Positions 23,806 to 33,003 of a stretch of 64,000 bases of DNA are shown piece after piece (position 1 is the stretch's first letter; every line of letters starts with the position of its first letter). A program made the position numbers and the translations under genes. The notes beneath the pieces were generated by a model. The model was given only the letters and a program-made list of their open reading frames with translations. It had not been told where the DNA came from and did no database searches. This stretch comes from an uncultured Dehalococcoidia bacterium (lineage in GTDB: Bacteria; Chloroflexota; Dehalococcoidia; Lucifugimonadales; Lucifugimonadaceae). Location: NCBI GenBank assembly GCA_951812795.1, contig OX638325.1:1698277-1762276 (forward strand). The letters run 5' to 3'.

Positions 23806-25449
23806 ATGCACTTGCTAGAAGTCTTGAACCCGGTGGCCCAGCAGCGGGGGTTGATGAATTCGTCGAAGATAAATGATCGTCCGGAGTCGCTCGACGGTCG
23901 GACTATCGGTCTAATCTGGAGCGGGACGCATGGCGGTGATGTCGCATTGAAGCGCGCTGGCGAGATGCTTCAGGAGCGGTTCAAGAATGTGCAGGTCAAC
24001 TTCTACACGGGTGGCAACTATCCGGCGCCGCCGCCGATCGTGAAGCAAGCGGGAGAGGAGTGTGACGTCGTCATCGGCGCCACTGCCGACTGAGGGACTT
24101 GTGCGTCGTGGATGGTCCACGACATGATCCAGATCGAGAAGATGGGTAAGCCCGCGATTCCCATAGTCTCCGGTCGTTTTGAAGAGGATGCGATAGCCAG
24201 CTCGAGAGCGTTGGGCATGCCGGATTTGCAGTTCGTGATCGTGCCTCGCATCTATCGAAATCTTCCCATCGATGAGTGTGTCTCACAGACTGAGGCCGCG
24301 ATCGACGACATCATAGATGTCTTGACGGTCGACAAGCAGCACGGTCGGGGTGAGCGTGATGATGTGGCGGATGTTCAACGGTTTGAGGGCGAGGACCGTT
24401 GGGACGCCATCCTGAAGATGAACGAGCAGTGGTTGATGCGGGATTGGGGCGACTCGTTCGTACTACACCCTCCGACGGTCGACGCGGTCAATGAGTTGAT
24501 AGCCGGAACGGGTTTGGACGCGGATGAGTTGATCTGCGACATGCCTCCGGGTTTCGGGTTGGCGACAGTGGAGAAGATCGCGATCAACGCGGCCATGGCC
24601 GGTGCGAAACCGGAACACATGCCAGTGATTATTGCTGGCGTCAAGGCGCTTTCGCAGATGGGATCACACGGCGGGACATCGTTGCTGATGTCGACCAGTC
24701 CGCAGGCCCCTTTGCTGATCGTCAACGGTCCGATCGCCAAGGAGATCGGCATCAATGCGCGTTCGGCACTCGGTCCAGGTCGCGACAACGAAGTCAACAT
24801 CACGATTGGCCGCGCATTTTCGCTCTGTCTTCGCAATATCGGCTACTGGTATCCCGGCCAGATGGACATGGATACTATTGGCACGACCCGCAAGTTCGTG
24901 CACTGCATCGCCGAGAACGAAGATATGAGTCCGTGGGAGCCCTTCCACGTGAACCAAGGATTCCGGGCGAGCGAAAGCACCGTCAGCGTGTTCATCACCA
25001 ACGGTGAGTTAGACGTTCAGGACCAAGGCAACACCAAGGCCGAGGACTTGCTCAAAACGCTAGCCTACGGTTCGATCTTCGGAACTCGTGGCCTCGGAAT
25101 GCATGGCGGCGGTCAGCGGCTCATCTTGATGCCGCCCGACGTGGCCGGGCCGGTGGGCGACCAAGGCTTCTCGAAGGATGATGCCCGCGGCTTCATCCAC
25201 CTCAACGCCAATCACAGCTTGGGCAAGATGATCCAGTACACCCCGCTCAAGGGCGAGGCACGGATCAGCCCGATGTGGCGCTGGCTCGAAGACTTGACGG
25301 AGAAGGAGCGACTCGAGATTGAGGTCCCGGTCGTCGACAATCCCGAAAATTGGCACATCGTTGTCGTTGGTGCCGACCGCGCGAAGACTTGTGTGATGCC
25401 GACCGGGGATGGTGTGTCGACGATAGGCATCGATCAGTATCGACCTTAA
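23806..25449 (+). CDS. UGSC-family selenoprotein (UGA read as selenocysteine at codon 96)
   Basis: Read through the TGA at 24091-24093, this is one 547-residue protein; the frame is the same on both sides with no other stop. The UGA falls in VVIGATAD-U-GTC-ASWMVHD, matching the U/C-G-S-C motif of a family of marine (seleno)proteins. A hairpin directly after it (24105-24123) fits a bacterial SECIS. The N-terminal ~180 residues are an alpha/beta redox-like domain (LDGRTIGLIWSGTHGGD; KPAIPIVSGRFEEDA). The remaining ~350 residues (for example AFSLCLRNIGYWYPGQ and RGLGMHGGGQRLILM) form a second domain of unknown function. GAGGAG precedes ATG 23806. If the UGA is not read, the gene would be split after 95 residues. 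No selenocysteine synthesis gene is in the window. Confidence 0.82.
24105..24123 (+). promoter_or_regulatory. SECIS-like hairpin
   Basis: GTCGTGGA (24105-24112) and TCCACGAC (24116-24123) pair perfectly over eight positions around TGG; if the closing A-U pair opens, the loop is AUGGU. The loop starts 19 bases after the UGA and has G in it near the 5' side, as in known bacterial SECIS elements, which would recruit SelB. It lies within the coding frame. Confidence 0.75.
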
Positions 25450-25450
25450 G

Positions 25451-25493
25451 GACGACCTCTCCCTAACCCCCTCCTCAAGGAGGGGGAGGACAC
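25451..25493. repeat. Palindromic repeat that supplies the next gene's ribosome binding site
   Basis: CTCCCTAACCCCCTCCTC followed by AAGGAGGGGGAGGAC is a member of the dispersed family; CCCCCTCCT pairs with AGGAGGGGG. It begins at the end of the selenoprotein gene. Its purine arm (25478-25489) is the only Shine-Dalgarno-like sequence before ATG 25498, at eight bases' spacing. Confidence 0.85.
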
Positions 25494-25497
25494 ACGA

Positions 25498-26031
25498 ATG
25501 AACCGCTACGTAGCATTCTTGCGCGGGTTGAATCTGGGTCGCCGTCGAATCAAGAACCCGGAGTTGTGCGCGGCTTTCGAAGATATCGGTTTCACAAATG
25601 TCGCGGCGTATTTGGCGAGCGGCAATGTCATCTTCGACGCTGATGATTCCGATAGAAAGTCGGTAGCGAGTTCGATCGAATCCGGGTTGCGGGAGTCGAT
25701 TGGTTACGAGGTTCCGACATTCTTACGCGGTGCTGAGGAGGTCAGGGCGATCGCTGAATATGCGCCGTTTGCAGATGTCACGGAAGAACGCACCGGCAAG
25801 ATGCAGGTTGCGATGGTTCGCGACGAGGTAGATGAGTCGGCGCGGGCTTCGGTGATGGAGTTGTCGAACGACGCCGATATGTTGGAGATGGTTGGACGCG
25901 AACTCTACTGGTGGCCGAAGGGAAATTTCTTGGATTCGGAGCTGGATCTGAAGGTTGTCGAAGGCGTCTTGGGGCCGGTGACGATTCGGACTAAGGGTAC
26001 GGTTGAGCGTTTGACGAAGAAGTTCTTGTGA
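25498..26031 (+). CDS. DUF1697 protein
   Basis: A 177-residue protein with the DUF1697 pattern: the opening MNRYVAFLRGLNLGRRRIK, LASGNVIFDADD at about residues 40-51, RGAEEVRAIA, and the ending TIRTKGTVERLTKKF, which resembles the conserved RNWxTxxKL stretch in relatives. Function is unknown. The start is set by the repeat-derived ribosome binding site directly upstream. After it, 26032-26236 shows no gene. Confidence 0.88.
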   Translation: MNRYVAFLRGLNLGRRRIKNPELCAAFEDIGFTNVAAYLASGNVIFDADDSDRKSVASSIESGLRESIGYEVPTFLRGAEEVRAIAEYAPFADVTEERTGKMQVAMVRDEVDESARASVMELSNDADMLEMVGRELYWWPKGNFLDSELDLKVVEGVLGPVTIRTKGTVERLTKKFL

Positions 26032-26236
26032 CGTTGGTGCGGGATGGGAAGGTTTTTACGACGTGGAAATCATCCATGCACGTCTCAGTTCTTCGCTTAT
26101 TAAAGCGAAAAGCGATATCGTTGAATAACATAAGGATGTCCGACATCTGGTTGAGTTGCAGTCGCTCTCAACCTCGCTGGAGTTGGAAGGTGGTCTGACG
26201 ACTTCAGAAACAGCGTTGAGTTTGAGGGGTTGTTTT

Positions 26237-27400
26237 TCATAGCGGATCCGTTCCTTCGGACAGAATTCTTATGTACTCGTCGTACATGTATCGACGGTTG
26301 CGCCTGGAACCTGTGGTTTCTCGAGTTATGCCTAGTCGCGTCAATAGTTCCGTTGCTTGCGCGGCGGTTGGATACGAAACGTTAGTGATTTCGGAGATGC
26401 GGTTGATCGACAGAAAGGGAAGTTGAGCCAAGGCGTCGAGAACTCTCAAAGTCGAATTCGCACGTCGCCCCAGTTGTTCTACCTTTTGTTTATCGCGGAT
26501 CAGCATTGAATTCAATCTTTGAGCCGTTTCGAACGCGTTGTCCGCAGAAATCCTGATGCCCTCCAAGAAAAACACAATCCAAGCTTCCCAATCGCCAGTC
26601 CTTCTAACGTGTGACAACAATTGGTAGTACCGTTCGCGGTTTTCCTTCAAGTACAGACTGGGGTAGAGTGATGGCCCAGTCAAAACACCGGATGCGGTCA
26701 GTATGAGGTTAATCATGAGCCGCCCAATTCTTCCGTTTCCGTCTTCGAAAGGGTGGATAGTCTCAAATTGAACATGGACCAAAGCCGCTCGCAACAATGG
26801 TGACCTCACCTGTTCCGGGTCCTGAATCAACGTGAACAAATCGTCCATGCAGGGTCGCACGTATTCCGGTGGCGGCGGAACGTAGACTATCTCACCACTG
26901 GGAACTCGCTGAATCGCACATTGTTCTGTTCGATACTCCCCTGCGTTCATGTCGCTACCACGTCCGGTAGCCAATAGAATGGCGTGTGCACCTTTGATCA
27001 ACGGCTCATCGATGGTTTGACCAGACGCTAAACGTTCAAAACTATGCGTCGCTGCTCTGATGTAGTTGGACACATCAATCGCCGGATTCGGCTCGTCGAC
27101 ATCAGCTGCGTCTAGTTCTTGTCTGAATATGTCAGGCAACGTCGAATTGATCCCTTCGATCTGGGAAGAGAGCAGGGCCTCTTTACGTTGGTACGAGTAA
27201 ACGAACAGCGATTCGTCGGGCAGCAGAACGGATACGGCGTTAAGTTTGCCTAAAGCGAGGTTACATTCGTCGATGAGCGTTTGAATTCGCGTCTCAATCT
27301 GCAACGGCGGTTGAGGGGGAAGCGGGGGAGGGAGGTATGGCCTTACCAACCGTCCCGCGAATTCGCCTATAAGGTAGCGGCCAGTTGAATCCCGTTCCAT
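26237..27400 (-). CDS. Fic family protein with internal inhibitory helix
   Basis: A 387-residue Fic protein, which transfers AMP or a similar group to a target protein. The active motif HPFEDGNGRIGR is at 216-227 with the catalytic H216 and all key residues. An inhibitory motif SSQIEG (78-83) precedes it, so it is a class II Fic kept off until relieved. The C-terminus (ALAQLPFLSINRISEITNVSYPTAAQATELL, core INRISEITNVSYPTAAQAT) is a winged helix-turn-helix. ATG 27400 is chosen for AAGGGTG upstream; the frame extends to 27568 without homology. Such proteins are often stand-alone toxins or regulators. Confidence 0.9.
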   Translation of the reverse strand: MERDSTGRYLIGEFAGRLVRPYLPPPLPPQPPLQIETRIQTLIDECNLALGKLNAVSVLLPDESLFVYSYQRKEALLSSQIEGINSTLPDIFRQELDAADVDEPNPAIDVSNYIRAATHSFERLASGQTIDEPLIKGAHAILLATGRGSDMNAGEYRTEQCAIQRVPSGEIVYVPPPPEYVRPCMDDLFTLIQDPEQVRSPLLRAALVHVQFETIHPFEDGNGRIGRLMINLILTASGVLTGPSLYPSLYLKENRERYYQLLSHVRRTGDWEAWIVFFLEGIRISADNAFETAQRLNSMLIRDKQKVEQLGRRANSTLRVLDALAQLPFLSINRISEITNVSYPTAAQATELLTRLGITRETTGSRRNRRYMYDEYIRILSEGTDPL

Positions 27401-27748
27401 ATCACCCTTTGGTGAAGATGAAGCATTCTGCTTCTTATTCAATGTAATCAGTGTTTGATTTAATAATATCACATGTCGCGGGAATCGTGTTGGCAGGTTG
27501 TCGAACGAAAACGGAATCAAAACGATGGATGCTGCCGTTGAATTCTGCCAGAAATCGAAAATGATCAAGTCAATTGCAGCTCCACTGGCGATCAGCGGTG
27601 ATCTATGAGTAGGTTCGGCGCTTATTAAAGTTTTCGTGATAGGAGTGAATGTTATGCAATCAAAAAGCGTTTTGGTTTAATAGTCAGTTCCGATCACTCG
27701 GAAGACCGTGATGCTCAGTTGGAAATGGGCTCGTCGCTTCGCGGTTGG

Positions 27749-28321
27749 TCATCTAGGTAGAACGCCGCTTGACTGGCGCCAAATCCTTTCGAAGGGCGGA
27801 TTCCCTAAATCGGACGCAATGAGCACGTACACATCCGGGTTGCTGAGTGATTTCCATCCATCAAAGCCGAATGTGCGATCCAACGAGTGCAGCACCAATG
27901 CCATCAAGTTGCCGTGTGTAACGACTAACGGCAGCGAGTGACCGGCCGCGATAATCTCATTCAGCGCGTCCCAGGCGCGAGCCAAGACTTCGCGTGCAGA
28001 TTCTCCGCCGGGCGAGCGTAAGTCGAGGTCGGCGAAGGAGTCGCGGACCACTTCTTGCCAGTTTTCGAGGGGTTCGAAGGATAGGATTCGTTCGTTTAAG
28101 CTGGGGTCGGTGTGGACTGGCAAATCCGAAATGCTTGCGAATGGTTGGATGGATTTTTGGGCTCGTAGGTATTCGCTCGTAGTGATGTGATCAATGGGGT
28201 AGTCCGAGAGAAATTCGGCGAGGGTTTGGGCTTGTTGGACGCCTACGTTGGTTAGGGGCGCGTTCGGTTCTTGGCCGGTTGCTTGGCAATGGCGGACGAG
28301 TATCAGTTCGCGGGGGTGCAT
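27749..28321 (-). CDS. Histidine phosphatase family protein
   Basis: About 190 residues of the phosphoglycerate mutase-like family. The catalytic motif is variant, ELILVRHCQATGQ, with Cys after the essential His where Gly is usual (RHG/RHC). The second His appears in LPLVVTHGNLMALVL, and the proton donor is probably E in SFEPLENWQ. The family acts on small phosphates, so the substrate is unknown. ATG 28321 lies one base after the stop of the upstream lipoprotein gene on the same strand, so the two are likely co-transcribed. Confidence 0.82.
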   Translation of the reverse strand: MHPRELILVRHCQATGQEPNAPLTNVGVQQAQTLAEFLSDYPIDHITTSEYLRAQKSIQPFASISDLPVHTDPSLNERILSFEPLENWQEVVRDSFADLDLRSPGGESAREVLARAWDALNEIIAAGHSLPLVVTHGNLMALVLHSLDRTFGFDGWKSLSNPDVYVLIASDLGNPPFERIWRQSSGVLPR

Positions 28322-28322
28322 A

Positions 28323-30119
28323 CTACGGAACTTCAAACACGGTCACGCCATGCGCCGAAATCGATTCGGTGCTCGGGTATTCGCCGCTACCTCTGTAGGT
28401 TACGTTCTCGATTCCGAGTTTCGCCATGTCCTCGATCGAAAACGTCCAGCCTTCAAATAGATGCATCGGCCACCATCCGGCATCGTAGTCAACACCTATG
28501 AACCCGTAGAGGAGAACATCCTCATTTATGCCGGTCCATTCGAGGAATTTACGTTCATGTTCGATGCCCGTTTCGACGCGCTCAATGATGTCGTCCAGCA
28601 TCCCTTCTCGTTCTGCGTCACTCATTCCTCGACCGATAGCGTCTTCGATCGATAGGCCCAAAGTTCCGGCTTCGATCTCGAACTCCCGCGGTGATCCGTA
28701 CCAACCCACGAGCGCTGCATCCTCAATGACCTTATTGTTCCCCGCGGTGAAAATATAGTTGGCGCACGCAGACATGCAGAGCTCATCGACCACCACATCG
28801 ACGTCGTTATCGTAGATCCACAGGCCGATGAAAATCGCCTGAACCACTTCGCCGTATTCGGAATTGATCCGGATGGTAGAGATGTTTTCCTCTATTCCAA
28901 CAATTGCGGAGCGAAATCGGCCAAATGCATCGGGGTTGAGGTACCCGTCGATGACAACGGTGTCGCCTTCAACGGTTATTTCGGCTGGAGGTGGTTCGAC
29001 CCATGTTCCGGTTTCGGTGTCGAGATCCGGGTTTTGCGTTGGGGTTGGTGTGCTGCCTGGAGGTGGTGCGAGGGAGGGGAGTGGTGTCGGGATCTCAGCG
29101 GGAGGAAGGGTGTCCGTCGGGACTGTGAAGACCGCTACAAGGTGATGGTGGTTTTCTAGGGCATTTTCGCTCGGATATTGTCCCTCTCCTTCATAGGACA
29201 CGTTGTCAACACCGAATTTCGCCATGTCTTCGATTGAGAAGGTCCAACCCCCGAAATGAGTATCGTCGCTGAAGTAGTAGTCGAATTGATCTGGCAAGAA
29301 GCCGTAAACCATCAGATACAGGTGGACGCCGATCGCGTCCAAGAATCGTTGTTCACCGCCATCGTCATCCGCGTCCATCTCCAGCATGGTTGCGACGAAA
29401 TCCTCTTTGGTCTCGCCGGGCGGAAGTCCGCCCCACTCCTTCAGTTCTTCGTAGTTTCGGGCGTGAAGTTCGGCTAGTGTGATGCCGTGGCCGGCGGCGA
29501 TGAATGGATCTTGTTGTTCTGAACCGTGCCAGCCGACGATGGCATTTTTTTCGATGATCTTGTTTTTGCCTGCGGTGAAGATGTAGTTGGCGCAGGATGA
29601 GAAACAGATTTCGTCAACGATGACGTCGATTTTGTGATCGAATACCCATTCGCCGATTTGCATTCCTTCATCCGTATTGCCGCCGGGTGAGTTAATGCGA
29701 ATAGCGGTGATTTGGTCCTCTTTCCCGCGGACCGCAAACAAGAAGTCGCGATAAGTTTGCGATTCGATATCGCCGACGAATGAGATGATCGTTCCTTCGA
29801 CTGTTATCGTCGCTGGATTCGGCTCGTAGTCGTACCAGATGACGCCATCTTCGTCGGGAGTCGTAGTTGGTTCGGGTGAAGGTGTCGCTGACAGCGTCGG
29901 TACGGGCGTCTCGGTGGGCGCGGGAGTTGATGTTGGCGATGGCGGCGGGGTTGGCGTGTTAGTCGATGTGGGGGTGTTGGTTGGAGCGATGGTAGGCGTG
30001 GGAATCGGTGTCGGGTCCGGGGTGGGTTGTGGAGTCGGTGTTGGGGCGGATTGGGTACATGCGACGGCCACGAGGAACGTACAGATACACAGAACAAGGA
30101 ACTTGCGAGAAAAGATCAT
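28323..30119 (-). CDS. Lipoprotein with two ClpP/COG3904-like domains
   Basis: A 598-residue protein. The lipobox is LVAVAC (C21), followed by ~80 residues of Thr/Pro repeats that would span the envelope. Two copies of a ClpP/crotonase-like domain follow (about residues 110-280 and 380-590). Each has ISTIRINS or [11 protein letters not shown], then [30 protein letters not shown], and [15 protein letters not shown] ends, separated by a second T/P linker. They resemble the periplasmic COG3904 family. The nucleophile position reads SSCANY and SACANY; catalytic activity is not certain. ATG 30119 is supported by AAGG upstream; the frame extends to 30221. Confidence 0.8.
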   Translation of the reverse strand: MIFSRKFLVLCICTFLVAVACTQSAPTPTPQPTPDPTPIPTPTIAPTNTPTSTNTPTPPPSPTSTPAPTETPVPTLSATPSPEPTTTPDEDGVIWYDYEPNPATITVEGTIISFVGDIESQTYRDFLFAVRGKEDQITAIRINSPGGNTDEGMQIGEWVFDHKIDVIVDEICFSSCANYIFTAGKNKIIEKNAIVGWHGSEQQDPFIAAGHGITLAELHARNYEELKEWGGLPPGETKEDFVATMLEMDADDDGGEQRFLDAIGVHLYLMVYGFLPDQFDYYFSDDTHFGGWTFSIEDMAKFGVDNVSYEGEGQYPSENALENHHHLVAVFTVPTDTLPPAEIPTPLPSLAPPPGSTPTPTQNPDLDTETGTWVEPPPAEITVEGDTVVIDGYLNPDAFGRFRSAIVGIEENISTIRINSEYGEVVQAIFIGLWIYDNDVDVVVDELCMSACANYIFTAGNNKVIEDAALVGWYGSPREFEIEAGTLGLSIEDAIGRGMSDAEREGMLDDIIERVETGIEHERKFLEWTGINEDVLLYGFIGVDYDAGWWPMHLFEGWTFSIEDMAKLGIENVTYRGSGEYPSTESISAHGVTVFEVP

Positions 30120-30267
30120 TATTTTTTCGGCCTTGAGTGAATTTACACGATAGGTCGTGACACCACTCGAGGCATACGAACCGGTTGGGCCAACGGTTTT
30201 AAGTTGGCAAATGTACTGCACGTCATCTCATTTTCGAGTCTGTTGACTAGAATCGTCGTTAGCGCTA

Positions 30268-31128
30268 ATGCGAACGCGCTTTAAGTTAGCACGGGAGATT
30301 GAAAGATTGTCACAGGATCAAGCAGAATCATCTACCTACGCGATGGGTTACAGCGATGAGTTTACGCAGATATTGCACCGTCGGAATGCTGAAACTCACG
30401 CCGCACACCTTCTGCCGTATTTGAAATCCGGCTCGCGAGTGTTGGATCTCGGTTGCGGACCAGGTTCCATTTCAGTCGGTTTGGCAAGGGCGATTGAACC
30501 TGGGGAGTTGCATGGGATTGACATGGAGGAGTCGCAGATCATGGTGGCTCGCGCATCCGCGGCTGCTGGTGGGCACGACAACACGACGTTCCACGTTGGC
30601 GATGCGACTGCTCTCCCGTTCGAGGATGATTCCTTCGATGCTGTCCACACACACGCGGTCTTGATGCATATCCCGGACACCGAGGGCACGTTGAACGAGG
30701 TTAAGCGCGTGTTGAAGTCGGGTGGCGTACTGGCGAGTCGGGAGATGATTACCGATGCGTCGTTCGTGGGGCCAGAGGGCGCGGTGGATGAGACGGCTTG
30801 GCAGACATTCGCGAAATTGATCGGCGCGCGCGGGGGTCATCCCAATATGGGTAGGAACCTTAAGAACGTGTTCGTGAACAAAGGATTTAAGGATGTCCAA
30901 GCTGCCGGTTCGTTCGATCTTTTTGACAGTCCGGAAGATGTGGCATTTTTCCACGCGTTCGTGAATCAGTGGTTCTTGTCTGATGAGGTCGCAGGACCCG
31001 CTACGCAGTTCGGGTTGGCGACAGCGGAGCAGTTTGAGATGTGGCGTGCTGACATGGACCGTTGGGACGGTCATCCCGGTGCCATCGCGGCGATCGCGTT
31101 TGGCGAGGCGATCGGGTTCAAGCCTTAG
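30268..31128 (+). CDS. Class I SAM-dependent methyltransferase
   Basis: A 286-residue protein with a COQ5/UbiE-type fold: motif I VLDLGCGPGS, the acidic GIDMEES after strand 2, VGDATALPFEDDSFDAVH and VKRVLKSGGVLASREM. It would transfer a methyl group to an unknown acceptor. The first ~25 residues are not conserved and there is no clear Shine-Dalgarno sequence, so a start further in is possible. It stands alone, divergent from the lipoprotein gene. Confidence 0.88.
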   Translation: MRTRFKLAREIERLSQDQAESSTYAMGYSDEFTQILHRRNAETHAAHLLPYLKSGSRVLDLGCGPGSISVGLARAIEPGELHGIDMEESQIMVARASAAAGGHDNTTFHVGDATALPFEDDSFDAVHTHAVLMHIPDTEGTLNEVKRVLKSGGVLASREMITDASFVGPEGAVDETAWQTFAKLIGARGGHPNMGRNLKNVFVNKGFKDVQAAGSFDLFDSPEDVAFFHAFVNQWFLSDEVAGPATQFGLATAEQFEMWRADMDRWDGHPGAIAAIAFGEAIGFKP

Positions 31129-31208
31129 TCTGCGACCAAGTGTCCCACCTACGGGTGTTGTGCACAACCTCACTTACGACGGATTTACGGTAAGAATTTG
31201 TGTACTTC

Positions 31209-31272
31209 CCGGTTGCCCAGCCCCTCTGGGTTCCGGCATTCGCCGGAAAGACGGTGGTTGCGCACAGCACCC
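31209..31272. repeat. Dispersed copy of the hairpin part of the 260-bp repeat
   Basis: CCGGTTGCCCAGCCCCTCTG, then GTTCCGGCATTCGCCGGAAA and GACGGTGGTTGCGCACAGCA closely match 161-223 and 421-483. The repeat stops at the very end of the ThDP gene, whose stop codon is at 31273. Confidence 0.9.
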
Positions 31273-32973
31273 TTACGTCGGTAGTAGCCCGTCTTGCGGT
31301 GTGGCCCACGGTAGTTTGGTGGTGAAGGCAAACTGCGGGGCACGTGGCATCCGCAGGTCGTGCACTGGCACGTCGATTATCACGGGAGCGTTTAATTCCA
31401 AGGCTTGCGGAATTAATGTTGCCAGTTCCAAGGGATGTTTTGCCCGCATGCCTACAGCACCAAACGACTCGGCAAAGCTGACGAAGTCCGGGTTGTGCAG
31501 GTCGGTGTCGTATGAGCCATTGAACACCTCATCCAAATCGCGTTCGACGTTGCCATATGAGTCGTTGTTGAAGATGACTGTCACGACGTTGATGCCGTAC
31601 TTGACCGCGGTCGAGAGTTCAGACGCGTTAAACATGAATCCGCCGTCGCCAACCATGCAGATCACTGGTCGGTCGGGTTGACCGACTTTGACTCCGAGCG
31701 CGGTTGGGAATGAAAACCCGAGGTTGAAAGAGTAGCCAGAATCGATGTAGGTCTTGGGATGGTTGACTTTGTAGTGGGTCCGCGCGTACCAACCGAATTG
31801 AGTAACGTCCCAAACGATGAATGCGTCTTCGGGGATCGCTTCGTTGATCGCCTTGATGATTTCGTATGGTGGCTCTTTAAGCCGGATGTCGTAGTAGGCA
31901 ATGAGATTTCGCGCCGCGGTTACCGCCTCCGCGGGAGAAGGACGTTCGCCCGCACCGGCTTCGATGAGATATGGGATTAGCGCTTCGATAGTCGCTTTTG
32001 CATCGCCGTGCAACGGGACGGTATTGGATTGGATACGAGTCAGATCGCCATCGTCAACGTTGATGTTGATTAGGGTCGACGCCTCCCCTGCGGGGTTGCC
32101 AAGAGAGAATCGTGCACCGATGCCGATCACGACATCGGCGGATTGCATGACCTCAAAGAGCTCGTTCATCGATGGTTGCTCGGCCATGGGGCTAAAGCAT
32201 GAGCCGTATGAGAGCGGATGGTTGTCGGGGATAGTCCCCTTGCCGCTGTTCGAGGTTACGACGGGTATATTGGTCGCTTCGGCGAGTTTTACGAGTGCTT
32301 GTTCGGCATCGGAGACGGCGACACCGCCACCGGCGTAGATTAGGGGAAGTCGGGAATTGGCGATGATTTGGGCTGCTTCACGCAGTTGTTCGGGGCTTGG
32401 AACGATGCGGGAGATTCGAGCGGGTTCACGGAGGACCACTTCCTCGCGCTCGACTCCGGTTTCGGGTGGGACTTCGATGAGGACAGGTCTAGGTCGGCCG
32501 GTGCTCATCTGCCTGAATGCTTCGAAGATGGCGTCAGGGACTTCACGTGGCCTCATGACTCTCCGTTGCCATTTGGTTACGGGCTTCAACACGCTAGGTT
32601 GATCGGCTACTTCGTGGATACTCCCGATGTCCTTATCGATCTGCGCGCGTGGGATCTGTCCGGCAATCAATAGCACGGGCGAACAACCGGCAAAAGCATT
32701 AGCGAGACCTGAAGCGGCGTTGTAAACACCAACGCCGGGAACGACGAGTGCTACACCCGGCTTTCGCGCGGCGCGCGCGTATCCGTCGGCCATGTAGGTG
32801 GTGGCCTGTTCGTGCCGCGTCGATATCATCCGGATCCCAGGCTCGTCCCGCACCGCAGCAACGATACCGTATATCTGGACGCCCGGGATTCCGAAAACGA
32901 CCTCAACCCCTTCTTTGACGAGTGATTTGACAAGCGCTTCGCCGCCGCTGAGTTTCAAATTGAGATCCTTCAC
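31273..32973 (-). CDS. ThDP-dependent enzyme (acetolactate synthase-like)
   Basis: A 566-residue protein of the pyruvate oxidase/acetolactate synthase superfamily with three domains: PYR (VFGIPGVQIY; RHEQATTYMADGYAR with the ThDP-activating Glu), a central FAD/NAD-like domain (~190-330), and the PP domain with MVGDGGFMFNASELSTAV and VIFNNDSYGN, which binds ThDP-Mg2+. It could be a decarboxylase, oxalyl-CoA-like lyase or synthase; sequence alone does not say. It is upstream of no regulatory subunit gene, so it is unlikely to be the biosynthetic IlvB. Same strand as the dehydratase gene upstream. Confidence 0.9.
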   Translation of the reverse strand: MKDLNLKLSGGEALVKSLVKEGVEVVFGIPGVQIYGIVAAVRDEPGIRMISTRHEQATTYMADGYARAARKPGVALVVPGVGVYNAASGLANAFAGCSPVLLIAGQIPRAQIDKDIGSIHEVADQPSVLKPVTKWQRRVMRPREVPDAIFEAFRQMSTGRPRPVLIEVPPETGVEREEVVLREPARISRIVPSPEQLREAAQIIANSRLPLIYAGGGVAVSDAEQALVKLAEATNIPVVTSNSGKGTIPDNHPLSYGSCFSPMAEQPSMNELFEVMQSADVVIGIGARFSLGNPAGEASTLININVDDGDLTRIQSNTVPLHGDAKATIEALIPYLIEAGAGERPSPAEAVTAARNLIAYYDIRLKEPPYEIIKAINEAIPEDAFIVWDVTQFGWYARTHYKVNHPKTYIDSGYSFNLGFSFPTALGVKVGQPDRPVICMVGDGGFMFNASELSTAVKYGINVVTVIFNNDSYGNVERDLDEVFNGSYDTDLHNPDFVSFAESFGAVGMRAKHPLELATLIPQALELNAPVIIDVPVHDLRMPRAPQFAFTTKLPWATPQDGLLPT

Positions 32974-33003
32974 CTAGAGCAAGGGTTCAATAGGCAACCA
33001 AAA

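Noticed and set aside
24091-24093. TGA as a nonsense mutation splitting the gene at 23806-25449
   Set aside because: The frame continues without other stops, the codon sits in a known redox motif, and a SECIS-like hairpin follows. I keep it as the alternative, not the main reading.
26032-26236. Gene between the DUF1697 and Fic genes
   Set aside because: No frame of useful length, no ribosome binding site and no RNA fold that I can support.
31273-32973. Biosynthetic acetolactate synthase (ilvB)
   Set aside because: No small-subunit gene or other branched-chain synthesis gene is nearby; the neighbour is an acid-sugar dehydratase, so a catabolic ThDP enzyme is more likely.
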